Shown here: piece by piece, positions 1 to 12,170 of the stretch | Numbering within the stretch: position 1 is the first letter of the stretch | Layout: each line of letters opens with the position of its first letter | Origin: Allodiplogaster sudhausi | Taxonomy: Eukaryota > Nematoda > Chromadorea > Rhabditida > Diplogasteridae | Direction: 5' to 3' | Length of the DNA: 64,000 nt | Assembly: GCA_945643635.1 (NCBI GenBank) | Contig: CALZFC010000354.1 | Coordinates: 611,501 to 675,500 of the forward strand | Translations under genes and position numbers: made by a program | The notes under the pieces: model-generated | Told to the model about the DNA's origin: nothing | Seen by the model: only the letters and a program-made list of their open reading frames with translations | The model's database searches: none

Positions 1-1722
1 TGGACATTCAAACTTCCACCGAAGGCATGGTGTTGTCGTATTCGGCAAACACTTTGTTGTAGGCGTTCCGCAGGTTCCGATACTTATATTGCCAGATGGT
101 CACAAACAGAAGATTTGTGATGCGCTCCGTGAAGGACATTTGATCGCCAGGCCAAGAGAGTAAGCCTAAAGTCAAAACTATTCGATTTAGTTTAACAAAG
201 GTTTTTTAAGAATTCAAAAAGTTATGAAACAAATTGGATTCAAAACGAATTGTTAAGAAGGCATCTAGAAATATCGATAATATCTGTTAACTGCAAATGT
301 AAAATGCCTGGAGTGAAGTTCGGAAACAGTGGCACGCCCGTGATGTGGCCGTCATCAATTGAGGCCATCGTCTGAGCTACCGCATACTTTTTGATTCCAA
401 TGGCATGGAAAACCCCTGCAAGCAGAGTGAATCTATATCCATATATGTGGTATCTATAATATAGTGATGATTTAAAATAGAGTGAACAAAGACTTATATT
501 GAAAAAAAAGAATTGTAGCAGATCCAACCGAATCCACAAAGTTCAAAGAAGAGCGGTCACCGAAAATTTACTAATATGCGTTCAAACATGCAAAAATCTC
601 GAATGGAAGTCCATAGAATCAAACTAAGATATACGTTACACTTGTGGCCTAAAGCATGGTTTTTCCAATGCGGGATGTCAATTCTGATTGACTATTTTGA
701 TGTTGTTATGTTCTTGCTAAAAGTTTTTACAGAAAAAACTAACACAAAAACTTTATTAAGCTCACTGAAATGTCAAAGTGGCGATGTCTTTGCAAATTTT
801 ATCTTCCCGCGATGGTAAATGTACCCTAGTTAATTTGATTCAAAAGTTGCACATTCAAGTGCATATACTTGAATGTAAAACTTTTTTGTGGTCTTCCATG
901 TGCGTATTCTTTATCTATATGCTGAAAACTATTCGAAAATACGTAAAATGTCTCATATCTCGTGAACGACTTTTCGGTGATCGCCCTCCTTTAAGGTATT
1001 CTCCGAATGCGCCGTCGAATTGTTCTGCGCGAAGCTGCTCGAGTAGATCGTTGTCGTGCAGAATAACTATTAAACTGTGTATTCATTACAAGGCAACAAT
1101 AACAACAACAAAAACAAATCTTATATTTATTAATTTTTGACAATTGTTAACAAACTTTCAACTTTTCAAGATCGATATAAAAGAAGAAGAAAAACCTGCA
1201 ACAATCACTGACTACTGCACATTTCGGCCCAGTACGGCAGCAGTGACTTTAAAATCTGAATGAGGGTAATCCGCAGTGTTTAAAGCTTAGGAGTTGGGCG
1301 GGATCTCTGGGCGGTGCAAACCTGAACGAATTCGTATGGATTTTGAGAGCCCGTCTAGAGTCCTTCGCTCATTGATGCATCCTGCAATCGTCCGTATTCC
1401 TTGGTGAACTCGTTGCCCTCGACGTGGATGAGCCTTGCGTGCCGGCTGGTGACGTTGCGAATTACCATCACCTAGCACAAATGAACTATTCTATTAAAAG
1501 TCATAGAAGCTACTATTTTGGATTACAATAACAACGGCAATAGATGCAACTATTTACACATTATTCGCCATATAAATTTGTATGTGCATATGTATTACAG
1601 CAATAATACAGAAGAACAAATGAATATAATGAAATGAAGATGGCATTCGCTAACCACTTCATGGCCCGCCTCCACGAGCGTGTCTGCGACTTTGCCGATA
1701 AAGTTGGCGTGGCTTTTTTAAC
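1..1722 (-). pseudogene. UDP-glucuronosyltransferase (UGT) copy 1, broken and running off the window
   Basis: UGTs transfer glucuronic acid or glucose from UDP-sugars to small lipophilic molecules at the ER membrane. Minus-strand exons match the better copy at 18.2-20.9 kb: about 1666-1722 ([20 protein letters not shown]), 1312-1474, about 1215-1257, a split exon 4 (about 531-545 plus 992-1060), about 304-418 ([17 protein letters not shown]) and 14-165. The sugar-donor half lies beyond base 1. Lesions seen: the signal-peptide part of exon 1 is gone, with homology stopping at about 1722; the GLWTGS motif has a TAG at 1355-1357 where the paralogue has TGG; a short in-frame stretch after the exon 2 acceptor is missing; and exon 4 is interrupted by a 446-bp insertion. 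The donor after FTPG is GC, not GT, as in copy 2. It is very probably a pseudogene. Confidence 0.8.
546..991. mobile_element. MITE-like insertion splitting UGT exon 4
   Basis: The two halves of a UGT exon that is continuous in the paralogue at 20059-20148 are 446 bp apart here. The inserted DNA has imperfect inverted ends: AAGAAGAGCGGTCACCG on the left and, reverse-complemented, AAGGAGGGCGATCACCG on the right (14 of 17 match), each followed by AAAA. The flanks read CA and TA, so a TA or TTAA-type target duplication is possible but not clean. No transposase is present. Related ends occur in introns of the other two UGT copies (about 20434-20456 and 24223-24395). An internal palindrome of about 32 bp lies near 850-881. 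Confidence 0.65.
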
Positions 1723-1759
1723 AATACAATATATCATAAGAATTAAATATTGATACAAA

Positions 1760-3060
1760 AGGTCTGAAAGTCAGCAATTTCGATCCTTGCTTGCTAAAGC
1801 GTGATTTATGCATGTAAGTGATCGCGAATGACCGGAGGAGCAAAAGTTCTTCTTATCGCGGCATGACGACTGATAAAGTAGCAACGCTTCTTGAAGGCCA
1901 GACATTGATTTTCTGTTGTAGATCTTTTTAGATCAATAAAGAGATAAGCTGTAATTGATTTTACGCACTATATTTCAAACCCACCCTGCTCTTGTTATCC
2001 GTTACAAGTAACGGATATATTTTCGTGTGTACACTGCTGCTCCGTTTCTATAGAAAAACTGGCCAAGCCATTAAGAGAGACTGCGAATTCTATCGCATTG
2101 GTCGCAGTGATAACTGAACCATGACACTGGGCAAAGGTGACAAAGCCGGTGATTTTGAAATCGTTTCATAATCTGAAATGTATTTCAAATCAGCGTACGT
2201 TTTGCAGAAAAAAGAAGTATAAAATATAATTCTGATTTCAATTTTTTGCTAATGTTAGAGAATTCTTCGTACTTTTTGTGCTTTCTCTACTTTTATTGGA
2301 CCTTGTCCGGAAGTAAATGTACGGCGTTTTTATTCGCGCAGTTGTGTGAAGAAAATATCAATTCCATGGAAAGCAGGGAAAATAAGATTTCATTTTTATT
2401 CCTTCTCACTGTTCATTTTCTACTAGTGTTAAGACGAAATGCAAATTCTTTTTCAGTTTGTAAACGAAATGCTAAAGATTCCGCTCAAAAGAAAGCTAGC
2501 TGTTATTTTTCCCTTTTTCTCATTTTATTCTTTTTCGAAAATCAAGGATGCTCGGGTTCATTAAAGGAAGTATCCGACGAAAAAATAACTTCTTTTTTTA
2601 TATTCCTATATGATCAAATCTGGCCTAAAAGATCGATTAGAGGTGATCCCGCTTTACGAAAGTCAGTATTTACCAGAAATTTGCATTTGTTTTTTGGAAT
2701 ACGGTAGAAAACGTCTCTGTCGATGCACCCGGTGTATGCTCAAATCCAAGCAAGGAGTGCCAACGGGTGGTAAGAAGAAGCAGTCTCTGACCGTCTTGCC
2801 CACTTAGCACCCCATTTTCACCAAGGGATGAGAGATACAGACGTTAGAGAAAAGCGAGACAATGAAAGAAGTCGAGAGAGGTCAGACACACATACGTTTC
2901 ATATTTGAAATTTTGTAGCGGGCGCTCAAAAAAGGCTCATCCAGTTGGGAGTTTAGCACAGTTTGAAACGTAATTTTATTAGATACGGTATTCTTTCGTC
3001 GGATACTTCCTTTAAATGTAGGACTGAGTGAAAAGAAGAATTCCCAGGTGGATGAAGATA
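1760..3060. other. Intergenic stretch with no convincing gene
   Basis: T-rich plus-strand open frames are present (for example 2246-2707) but show no recognisable domain and look fortuitous. A ~30-base stretch at about 2559-2590 (containing AAAGGAAGTATCCGACGAAA) recurs inverted at about 2988-3015. This suggests an old inverted duplication of the 3' end of the neighbouring cysteine-rich gene. Confidence 0.4.
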
Positions 3061-3442
3061 ATAACAATCCCCTTCCGACGGCGACATAAATCTGTAAGGC
3101 AAAATCAAGACTTGAATAGTATTTGTATTTTAAACAGAATTGTAAAAGAACAATTCTTCAGAAAACAATAGTCGCTCACGTGTGAGTAAGCACGAGTGGT
3201 GGTATTCGAATCGGGCGTGGTAGTGGGCGGCGGAGTCGTGGAGTGGAGCATTATGTACACCTCCACTGCTGTCAGAATGAGCCTCTTCTAGAAATAATAA
3301 CAGTATGAAATAAGATCGCTATGTTACAAATGCAGAATATACCATGATAACAATAACTGTTAAGTACCTCAATGGGGGCCTCGAGTGAGCATTCGTTCAC
3401 GAGTCGGCTATCGCAGAAGCAGCCGGTGTAAAAAAAAAAAAC

Positions 3443-4779
3443 CAGAGGTGTAAACGGGCCCAAAATTTTTGGGCCAGCCCCTAAATCTCTAAATCTCGGC
3501 CCGGCCCGGCCGGAAATTTCCGGGCCCTGGAATTTTGGGCCCGGCCCGGCCCGCGGGCCCGTTTGAGCCCGATTTTCAAAAATTCCTACTATGTATAGTG
3601 CCGTGCAAAATTTTATTCAGTTTAACAGTTCTACTTTATTAGTTTAATGATAAAGTCAAATTACAAGAGAAATGATCAGAGCGTTGCACGAAAAAACATT
3701 AACCAGCATTAAGAGTTTGATCGAACTTGAGGAAGGAACGGATGACAAGTGAGGAGAAAACAGTGTCAGCACCAATAGTCTCTCTTTTCTCGGGGACAAG
3801 ATTTCTGATTGTGAGATCAGAGAATGATCTCTCAGCCGAAGCTGTGGATGCGGGAATGGAGAACAACTGGCAGACATCACGAGAGAGCAGTGGGAAATCA
3901 GATGCACGTTCTTTCCAAGCAAGCAAGGGGTTGTCATGGCTGTTGCCAGCCTTATCGCGGAAGCTAAAAGTTGCGCTGAGGTAAGAGTCAACTTCAGATA
4001 CAACATCTTCCCCAGAGACTTCCAGATCATCAAAGTCCGTTCTTGGGAGCTTCGGGGGTTTCGGCTGACTCCCACCAGCATCTCTACCTTCTAGCTCACG
4101 AACAAAGTCCTTCAGGGACAAGATAATCTCCCGTCGTTCAGATTCAGTTGCAAGGTTGCGCAGCTGCCTTCTCTTGGGATGTAGCAGCGTCGCCATTCGA
4201 TGGAATTTCGAGATGACTCCGTCGTCCTCCTTCCGGAAGAACAAGAAATCGCGAGAGAGCAGCTTATCCAGCTGAGCATTTGCAAGGGCTTGAATCTGCT
4301 CTTTCGTGTGGTTTGAAGTTCCGTACTGCTTACCTTCAATTAACACAAGAATACAATTTGATATGATATTATTTTGCAAGATTAATTTAAAATTGTGAAA
4401 ACCCTCACCAAAAATTTTCCTAAGAATCTTCCTATCACTTTCTGGAGAAGATATTTATACGCAACTAATCTAAAATAAGTAAAGCAAACATCATATAAAA
4501 GAATAAACGGGAACCACATCAGAGCATACTTCTTGCCGCGTGTTTTCGAAAGTCGGTTATTGAAAGTTACAGTAGGTTTAATATCAGGTTCAATTCGGAC
4601 ACTTCTAATCAGACGGAGCAAACGTTTGAAAATGTTCGAATTCGCCCGCTTCAAAATTTCCATTATTATTTCTATCGGGCCCAATCGGGCCTACGGGCCG
4701 GCCCAACTTTTCTTGGGCCCGGCCCGGCCCGGCCCGGGCCCTTGGGAAATTGGGCCGGCCCGGCCCATTTACACCTCTG
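3443..4779 (-). mobile_element. hAT-family DNA transposon, internally deleted
   Basis: Terminal inverted repeats CAGAGGTGTAAA at 3443 and TTTACACCTCTG ending at 4779 are perfect over 12 bp. They are followed inward by GC-rich GGGCCC/GGCCCGGCCC subterminal repeats. The element is 1337 bp, too short for a full hAT transposase, and carries only the C-terminal part of one. It sits inside exon 3 of the cysteine-rich gene. The target duplication is not clean: minus-strand flanks are GTTACCGC on one side and GTT, a T-run, then ACACCGG on the other, compatible with an 8-bp duplication enlarged by T-run slippage. Confidence 0.85.
3699..4379 (-). CDS. hAT transposase, C-terminal fragment
   Basis: The open frame of about 226 residues ends with the hAT dimerisation (hATC) region. 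It contains DNPLLAWKERASDFPLLSRD followed by the hallmark ASTASAERSFS and RNLVPEKRETIGADTVFSSL. An upstream MATLLHPKRRQLRNL stretch matches the HP-containing region that precedes hATC in this family. The catalytic DDE core and the BED zinc finger are not present within the terminal repeats, so the product would not be an active transposase. The initiating methionine is uncertain; upstream sequence may be intronic. Family assignment is secure from the ASTASAERSFS signature. Confidence 0.85.
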   Translation of the reverse strand: MQNNIISNCILVLIEGKQYGTSNHTKEQIQALANAQLDKLLSRDFLFFRKEDDGVISKFHRMATLLHPKRRQLRNLATESERREIILSLKDFVRELEGRDAGGSQPKPPKLPRTDFDDLEVSGEDVVSEVDSYLSATFSFRDKAGNSHDNPLLAWKERASDFPLLSRDVCQLFSIPASTASAERSFSDLTIRNLVPEKRETIGADTVFSSLVIRSFLKFDQTLNAG

Positions 4780-5429
4780 GCGGTAACTGAAGGAAGAATA
4801 CTCTTAAAAAAAGAATTACGGAAAGCAAAAAGATTTGCACATACCTGATAAGAACGACAAAACTAAAATAAAAGGTAACGGACGTCGTTAGGTTGTCATA
4901 CGGTACGCAGCTTTACTTTTCAGCCGACACACAGAAAAATATTCGTAGTTTGTAGCGCGCGAGAAAAAGATTGAGGAAGAATTCGTGAAATGGGCGCCGC
5001 GGCGCCGAAATTTTTACGAAATCGATGTACAGTAAGAATTCGTAATCTGCGCGGCCGGCAGCGTGCCTTATCGCTCCTGCAGTTCCATACAATTGAGTAT
5101 CCCACTCTCCACCTTCTGTCGTACTTTTGCAAATACTTTGTCTTATGCAAATACCGAGTGTTATATAAATTTATCAATAATCATCTACAGCCAATAGCAA
5201 AATTTTAGAGATTGCACACGAGTGAAAGCGGTCGTGGAAACAACTAACTGAAAGATTTTCCAGATTCATCTACAGTAACCCGTCAAATATTACAGACTGC
5301 ACACAAGTAAACATGACCGTGGAACCAACTAATTACAAGAAAGTACAGATAAAGAATCAAAAATGGTTATCGATGAAATTGAGCTCGGTAGACTACAGAA
5401 ATTCACAGTAACGTAAGCAATTTTCAAAA

Positions 5430-7620
5430 TTATAGCCCTAAGTGCACTCTGCATAATGGCGGGGAAAGTAATGGTTTTCTCTTCTCAGGTCTCAAAGAAT
5501 CACAGGCGAGTTCAGATACTTTCTTTTCAATTGAGTTCGCAACGACACGACCGACATTCGATTTGATCTCCCATGTTGGCAGCCCGAGTAACTGCAGCAG
5601 CACAAACCAGACATCAGTGACATCTGAGTCCCACTTCAAGTTGAAGACGTAGTGGGCAGCCAGCGCGACCATAAGTGCGTGAATGAGACCTTCATTGCAC
5701 AGGATCTCGTGACCCTGAAAAGTGTAAGGTTTTACATAGATAAACCACCAATAGGCTAACCGATATGCTTGGTACGCATTAAATGATCTCATACCTGGAT
5801 GAAAACGCCAAACTGGCTGCTGTTTCCTCCGTATCTGACGACAAGCGGTTGAGTTTGCGCCTTCTTCCTTCGCTTCAGCCCGTTTTCTGTGTCAGCATGC
5901 CGGGCAGATAGCGCGACTGCGACAGATTTTGCATCGGGCTCCTTCTGTAAAGAAACACAAGTGCATTAAAAGCATATAAAATGGAGCATATATGTATGGT
6001 TGGATAGTAAGTGGTAGGCAAAGTATTTCTGTTTCTGATATCTCAAACGGACCAGCATTTCCGTGTAAATCTTATCGAGCCGCATGATCTTCTTTCTCTT
6101 GTCTTCATTGCGCAAAAGTAGCATAATCGCCAGCAGAGTGCGATGACTTTCTCCATCTTAAATTTACATAGCTTCTTTACAGATAGCGCAGCTTTATTCT
6201 TAAAAATGTTGTAGCCAACCCTCTCCACTCAGCGAAACATGAGAATCCCAGGTTCTCAGTGCAGCACCATCCACGAGCTCGAGAATCCCTCTTGACACCA
6301 AAGGCCACGTTTCGAGAAATTCGCAGATTTTGCTGGTTTGGCACGCTTGAAAGTCGTTCAGTATCTAAAGAACTATTGGATATTCTGAAGTAGACATAAC
6401 AACTGTTAAATATCTCGGTATTATAGCTGTGAATATAATTTGAAATTTCAATGCCGATTTCTAAAGATTCAGATAAGCTTACCACGGAAGGTGAGTGAAG
6501 CTGTCGGACGGCTTGAAACGCAGGGGCCACACCCTTCTCGTTTATCATGTAGATGCGAAACGGTCTATATATGGGATTGGTTCACAATTGTTGTAGTAAT
6601 ATACAAGTTGTTATGTTGTTTTTTTATTGAAGTGGTCAAAATGTTTGAAATATTTTAAGTAATCTGGTTTATCTTATGAAACGTAGGTGCACCTTGTCAA
6701 CTCGATCAGTCGATCAGCGGAGGAACCATGGATGTCGCCTTGCAATTCGTCATTCATCTCCACGAGTTGCTCGAATGTGAAATCAGAAGACGTGATCGTT
6801 GGCCGCCTACGATATTCACGCGTCGCAAGTTGTCCATCCCGTTTGAGCTGCTGCTTTCGGTTATACACGTATTCAAACAGAATGGACTTGCAATGGCCGA
6901 TGTAGATCTGCTAAAAAATTTTAATAAATTAGATAAACATTATATCTAAAAAATTTCATTTTCATGCCTGATTGATTTGAGGGTAGGGTGCGCAGATCAT
7001 GTGAAAGAATGCGCGCATTTCATCCGGGCGAGGGGAATTCTTGCTAAAAGACGTCTGTGAGATGCCTCGCAAAAAAGGGGAATAAAGAAAAGGAATTACA
7101 GAACCTGGTCAGGTTTATAATGGGCAGCTATCTAACCAATTGCAATTGTTCATTAAGAACAATCCCATTCGACGCTTGAACAAGTTTCTTGATTTCACAT
7201 CACCATCGAATGATTCGCCTTCATCAATAATCCGCAGGAGGTTAGCACCGATTGCCCCAGATAGAACATCTAATAAAAAGGTGCATACAGAGGATTTTGC
7301 CTTTCTCGCAGTAACCTCTCATTGAAATGGAGAGAAGACGCTCATTCAGTTGCGCATTCTCCTGGTGTTTTCTTTGCTTCGTCCGCTCTGGAAAAAATGT
7401 TCTCCAAAGCATTGTCAGAAAATAGTCTTACTTTTAAAACGAGCATGGAAACCTTTTAAGAGCTCCAGCAGATTTGACGGCCATCTTAGCCGCAAGCCCA
7501 TCCATAACTTCTTGCCGTTCGGGAAAGGGCGACGATGGCCTCTCGTCAAGATCTTCTCTTGAACTCGATGGCGAATGCGATGACGATGATTCTTCGAAAT
7601 CCATTCGCCGCGGGTACGCC
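5430..7620 (-). CDS. Second gene of the CACTA-like element (multi-exon, unknown function)
   Basis: Minus-strand coding blocks downstream of the transposase: about 7450-7618, with a serine-rich acidic start (MDFEESSSSHSPSSSRED); 7137-7320 (LLDVLSGAIGANLLRIIDEG, FKRRMGLFLMNNCNWL); about 6674-6868 (FTFEQLVEMNDELQGDIHG); about 6460-6548; and a final one at about 5430-5720 (NEGLIHALMVALAAHYVFNL, VWFVLLQLLGLPTWEIKSNV). Exon borders were not resolved. It lies wholly within the element and on the transposase strand, so it is probably an accessory protein or the 3' part of one transcript. I do not recognise a defined domain. The alternative is that all blocks, including 7650-7916, join the upstream transposase. 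Confidence 0.5.
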
Positions 7621-8092
7621 TAAAATGGAAATAGCCATTTAAAAAAAACTCACTGCCAGGCTAAATAATCATCAGCATTAAAACAAGAACTAACCTTTGC
7701 AATCTTGACGTAGACATCAACCGATTCAAACTCTGGCGCCACCTCGAAATCGTCGCCCTCGATTGAGTGGATAACACTCACCACTCTCAGTCGATCATTA
7801 CACCACATCTTCTGGATAAAGCTTTCTAACTCTTCCACGGAGGAAATATTTCCGCTACGCGTGCCAAGGGTCCTTATAACACCGCCATCCTTACAGAGTT
7901 TCGCAGACACGTGCATCTATGATATTTAATTGCCGAAAAATTTGCAAATCATAATTGATATCATAAACGTGGCTTCAACCACAGTAGAAAGCAACTGTAT
8001 TCAAATGTCAAATTTTTTATCAGCTGAGTAAAATACTTACAATTTATTTCGTAAAAAAATGAAACAATGCACGAATCGCGTAACCAAGAGAT

Positions 8093-10923
8093 TTAGTATA
8101 CAGGCCAGTGTCGGAGGGGAACAAGAAGTGTCGAGCCATCAAAGTATGCGTCAAGAGGATGCGGGTTAGCAAGCATGTCAAACTGTAACAGCGAGAAGGA
8201 GGATTCAATTTGAATGGCATAACAGTTAACGTCATCGCGCCACATCAATGTTTGGCTATCCTGAACAATGATTTGCCACTTATTGTCAACGCAGCAGAAC
8301 ATTCTAACCATCGCAAAACTTGGCAGAGAATTGGGGGAGGCATCACGAATCAAAACATCCCTCTCACCAAAAGTCATTCCACTCCACTTCAGACGGTTAC
8401 ATAGCTTTTCTGGCTCAAGAGAGAGGATGTTCAGGAGTTCAAACACGGGAGAATTGTCCCACAGTTCGTCAACATCAACAAGGCCAGCGAGAGGGACAAT
8501 GTCATTCGTAAACTTGGCACGCTGGTTGGCTAAGTGCAGCTGCAGATGGTTCATGACAGAGAAGGGCAGATTACGGTAGTTCTTTGAAGTATAGGATAGG
8601 GTCTTCACTGTGGAATTAACTTGCTCCAAATCCATTGTCCAGCTAAGCACAGGTGGGCCATTATCACGAACAAATTGTGGGTAATGTATTAAGTGATGGC
8701 CCTTGACAGTGAAGGGAACAGAATCCGGGTGGACATCAAGACAAGCTTTTACTGAAGTAATATAGTTATGAATTGACTCTTCAAGACGAACAATGTCATC
8801 ATTAGAGAAACGCGGTTTCAAGAGATAGAGAACAACGCGAACAAGTGAGCAGAAACTTTTCCATTCGTCAGATGAGGTGACAACATGCTTATGCAATGCA
8901 TACGGGAGCAATCGCATCAACGTATATGTTTGAGAAGCTCTCTGACCAACAGTAGTCCCAGAAAGAATGTCAGCACGAAACGGAGAGGGGCGAGAAGATG
9001 AATCTTGAGAACCGCAGGGCACATTGCAAATGAGAGCATTCACTTTTTCAACGCGCAAACCACTTCTACTTGCGTACTGGAGAAGTCGAACAATGGCGCG
9101 CTGGCATTCACCCTCGAATAAATCATGCATGACATCAAGCGCGTAATCAGACATCATATCATAGCCGCGAATATCAAGAAGGGGACCATGACCAATGTAC
9201 CCAAATTGTCGCAGCTGGCCGCAAGATTCTGTTGTGACATACCAAGAAGCATCTCTAATGGTGACTGCAGTTGAGGAAATCGGAGGTATGCAATGTGCAA
9301 ATTCTACAGACATGGCCACGGGTAAAGTTTTTGCAAAGGAAGCGCAGCTCATTTTGCGCCTTATTATCCCCTTGGATTGAATACAAGATGGGAAAGTATG
9401 CACTCGACACGCCTTCGATCTTGACTCCTCCAGATTCTTGCAGCTCAAGAAGTTCCCTCTGCTAACACAAACCGAGTCTAACTATTGAGATATTGTAGGA
9501 TGGAGGGTTAAAACCTGAAACTGTGTGAAGCCCATTTGGAAAAAAAATAAAAAATAAACGACAACTAAAACCTTAAATAAAGTACTATGGTATTGAGGAA
9601 GATGCAAACACAAAACTTTCATATTATCATTAAGTAAATAAATAAATAAATATATATATATATAATATATATCTAAAATTTCCATACCTTTAGCATCTCG
9701 GTGACCGGACAATATTGATGGGCGGAATGATCAGCGGTATATGCAACGGCATATACCAGCTTCGACGCTTGCGCTGAGCTCAAACGTATATTGAGCCCGA
9801 CTAGCCTAACGAGGAAAATCGCCAGCTGGTTCGCGCCAGACTTCGGACCAAGTGCGCCTCCTGGTGACATATCGTCAAAGAAGACGGTGAACGGTAAGGG
9901 AATCATCCCTGCGGGCGTAACCTGAAATGATAAGCAACGAATATTCAAATTTTTGAGAATGTTACGCTTCATGATCATATGTTATGCTAAGCAATTGTTT
10001 TAAGGAAGAAATGATTGACCAGGTTTTTGCAACGCTCGCCAACGGGACCGGTGTTGAATCCGTCGTGTTGCAGGGCGAACGAGACTGCCTGTTGCAGCGT
10101 GTCCTTTAGCCCAACGGAATAGTAGTACTCCGGGTTTTGGACACGCTGCGCAACTCCTTGTTGGTTACGTACAGTATGCTGAATAATGCCCATTTGATGT
10201 GTCCTAGTCGCAGCGATATGGTCGGCTTGCTCCAGTCTTCGTTTCCGCAAATGATGGGAGGAGTTACGACGAATTGCCGAGCGAAGGGAATCTACGATTA
10301 CAGGGGATGATGATGAAGCGGCCTTGACCACGCTGTCGAGCAAGCTTGCAATGTTATCCAGAGTTCTTCGAAGAGACCATTTCGCTGCGGAAGAATTCGT
10401 CGATTCTCGATGCGATGCCTGCAAAAAAACAAGCTTCTTAAAATAATTAAAGTAAAACTTACAAGAAAAAATCTTTAAAACAAAAATTGAGACATGACTT
10501 TGGTTGCAATATAATTTTTTAATTACACGAAATTATACCCACCATCGCCGACAACAACAGGGTCTTCTTCTGGAAACGGCTCTCCATCATCAAGCGACGG
10601 AGATGTAACATCTTCATGCTCCTCCTCGTCGTTATCTTCTTGACCACGCCGCACTCTCTTCCCTAAATATTGAGTAAAAATTGACAAATATAAAGACATT
10701 GTTGCATCTACGCAGAGTGAAAAGTATTTTACTAACGTTTAGGCTCGTCGTGAATGTTGTGGCATCTTTGCCAGTGGAGCCGCAAGAATGTCAGCCTTGT
10801 GTATTCGTTCGGTGGAGGGCACATCCGACAGAAAAACAGCTTTTCGCCGCGGTGAAGCTGCGCGTGAACATCAAATTCAGCAAAGTCGAATTCGCTGCTG
10901 CATCCTTCGTATGGACAAAGCAT
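8093..10923 (-). CDS. CACTA/EnSpm-like transposase, multi-exon
   Basis: Exons on the minus strand: 10735-10923 encodes two C2H2-like zinc knuckles (CPYEGC with HAQLH, then CRMC with HWQRCH). About 10550-10665 is an acidic linker. About 9987-10424 is a helical, basic block. About 9690-9922 contains IPLPFTVFFDDMSPGGALGP, resembling the D-D-x-x-x-x-NPLG motif of animal CACTA transposases. 8093-9460 carries YALDVMHDLFEGECQRAIV and, further on, GHHLIHYPQFVRDNGPPVLS and WTMDLEQVNSTVKTLSY, matching the conserved DxMHDxxEG and HFLxHYP...GP...W...E blocks of the superfamily. A further block at 7650-7916 may continue it. No premature stop was seen in the long 451-residue exon, so the element may be young. 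Splice sites were only partly checked. Confidence 0.75.
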
Positions 10924-11055
10924 CTAAAGTAAAATAACTCGTAGAAAGATGAGCTTCAAAAAATATAGCAATAATAAATCATGAAATACGCCCTGCCGAC
11001 AAAATGGGTTCAGCATATGAATTCTTTTGGCAATACCTTCAGGAAGAGGTAACAT

Positions 11056-11527
11056 AGAATTACGTTGAGGTAATATTAAGGTATTACGTGCCATTTCCAT
11101 GCAAGAATAAAAAAGTTATGCTTAGTTACCAGAAAAAAAACATACTTGAAAAAATATCACCTGCGTTGTGCTGAGGGCGGACCGTATGGCGCCGTATGGC
11201 GCTGCTCTTGTATCGAGGACAAAGTCTAAAATGAAACTTAGAAACAGAGCAACAAGAACGTAGAAAATTCAAAAAGCTTAAGAGTAGAAAAATTTGAAGG
11301 AAATGACTTCATTTGGGTGTGATAGGATACCTACGAATACAGTATTGAATATCTTCAGGTATCATTAAAGTATTACGAGCCATTTTCAAGCTAGAATAAA
11401 AAGAAGTTACATTTAGTCGCCAGAAAAAAAGCTTACTTGAAAGAAAAATCGCCTGGCTTATGTTGATGGCAGCTGCGTCTCTCTCCACGGTAGAGGCCGC
11501 TGCTCTTCTATCGAGGACCAATCTAAA
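11056..11527. repeat. Degenerate tandem duplication inside the CACTA-like element
   Basis: About 175 bp at 11056-11230 (from TTCAGG-like sequence through ATTAAGGTATTACGTGCCATTT to GCTGCTCTTGTATCGAGGAC) recurs with many substitutions at 11355-11527 (ATTAAAGTATTACGAGCCATTT to GCTGCTCTTCTATCGAGGAC). A trace of the start recurs near 11640. It is non-coding and its role is unknown. Confidence 0.65.
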
Positions 11528-11722
11528 CATTATAGTTTAGAAAAAGTGCAACAAGAACATAAAAAAATTTAACACTCCATAGAAGAAAAGAAAATGTGGA
11601 AGAAAACTTTTTTATTTAGGTGCGCAATCAAATTTAAGAATACGGTACTTTGACATACTTCCATTTTACGGCGTAGAATGCAACTTCACGCTTGCATAGA
11701 TTTTGCATGCTCTCCTTCGCGT

Positions 11723-11724
<2 letters not shown>

Positions 11725-11758
<34 letters not shown>

Positions 11759-11939
11759 GCATGCGATCGATCGAATGCGACCGCACTTGAAAGGCTGTAT
11801 ACAGCTTTCTTTCTTTCTCTAGCCTTCTTCTTCTCTTTCTCTCTCTCTCTCTCGCCTTCTCTCTCTCTCTCCTTCTCTCTCTCCTTCTCTCTCTTTCTCT
11901 GTCTGTCTGTCTGTCTGAGTCTGTCTGTCTGTCTCTTTC

Positions 11940-11990
<51 letters not shown>

Positions 11991-12170
11991 GCATGCGATC
12001 GATCGAATGCGACCGCACTTGAAAGGCTGCATGTAGCTTTCTTTCTTTCTCTCGCCTTCTTCTTCTCTTTCTCTCTCTCTCGCCTTCTCTCTCTCTCTCT
12101 CCTTCTCTCTCTTTCTCTGTCTGTCTGTCTTTCTGTCTGTCTGTGCCTGTTTGTCTGTCTCTCTCTCTCT
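11725..12170. repeat. CT-rich tract with a duplicated GC-containing core
   Basis: Long (CT)n and CTGT microsatellite runs surround two near-identical cores at about 11752-11800 and 11986-12034. Each contains GCATTGCATGCGATCGATCG and GACCGCACTTGAAAGGCTG, so a unit of about 234 bp is present twice. Purine-rich runs follow at 12250-12350 and 12510-12705 (GAGA, GAGAGAGC). Open frames through these tracts are artefacts. Confidence 0.85.

Larger units (their letters stand above)
3182..4927 (-). pseudogene. 3' half of a transposon-split secreted cysteine-rich gene
   Basis: Read on the minus strand, 4927 to about 4860 aligns with the second half of exon 2 of the open paralogue at 15.4 kb (TCGGCTGAAAAG here, TCGGCCGAGAAG there), then a GTATG donor. 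Exon 3 starts after a TTCAG acceptor at 4786 and continues, after the hAT insertion, as GCFCDSRLVNECSLEAPIE down to 3368; the paralogue has RCFCDSRNKDDCARDLIIW. The last clear exon (about 3182-3286) reads RLILTAVEVYIMLHSTTPPP, matching RKLTATAVEMYKVAHSTTPLP. A TAA is in frame four codons after the CACTA junction. The missing 5' half is at 12979-13309, on the far side of the 8-kb element. A possible further exon near 3000-3095 encodes a hydrophobic run. The gene cannot work as it stands. Confidence 0.75.

Noticed and set aside
2246..2707. 153-codon plus-strand frame
   Set aside because: It is T-rich with a Phe/Leu-rich translation, no recognisable domain, and overlaps an inverted-repeat remnant of a neighbouring gene.
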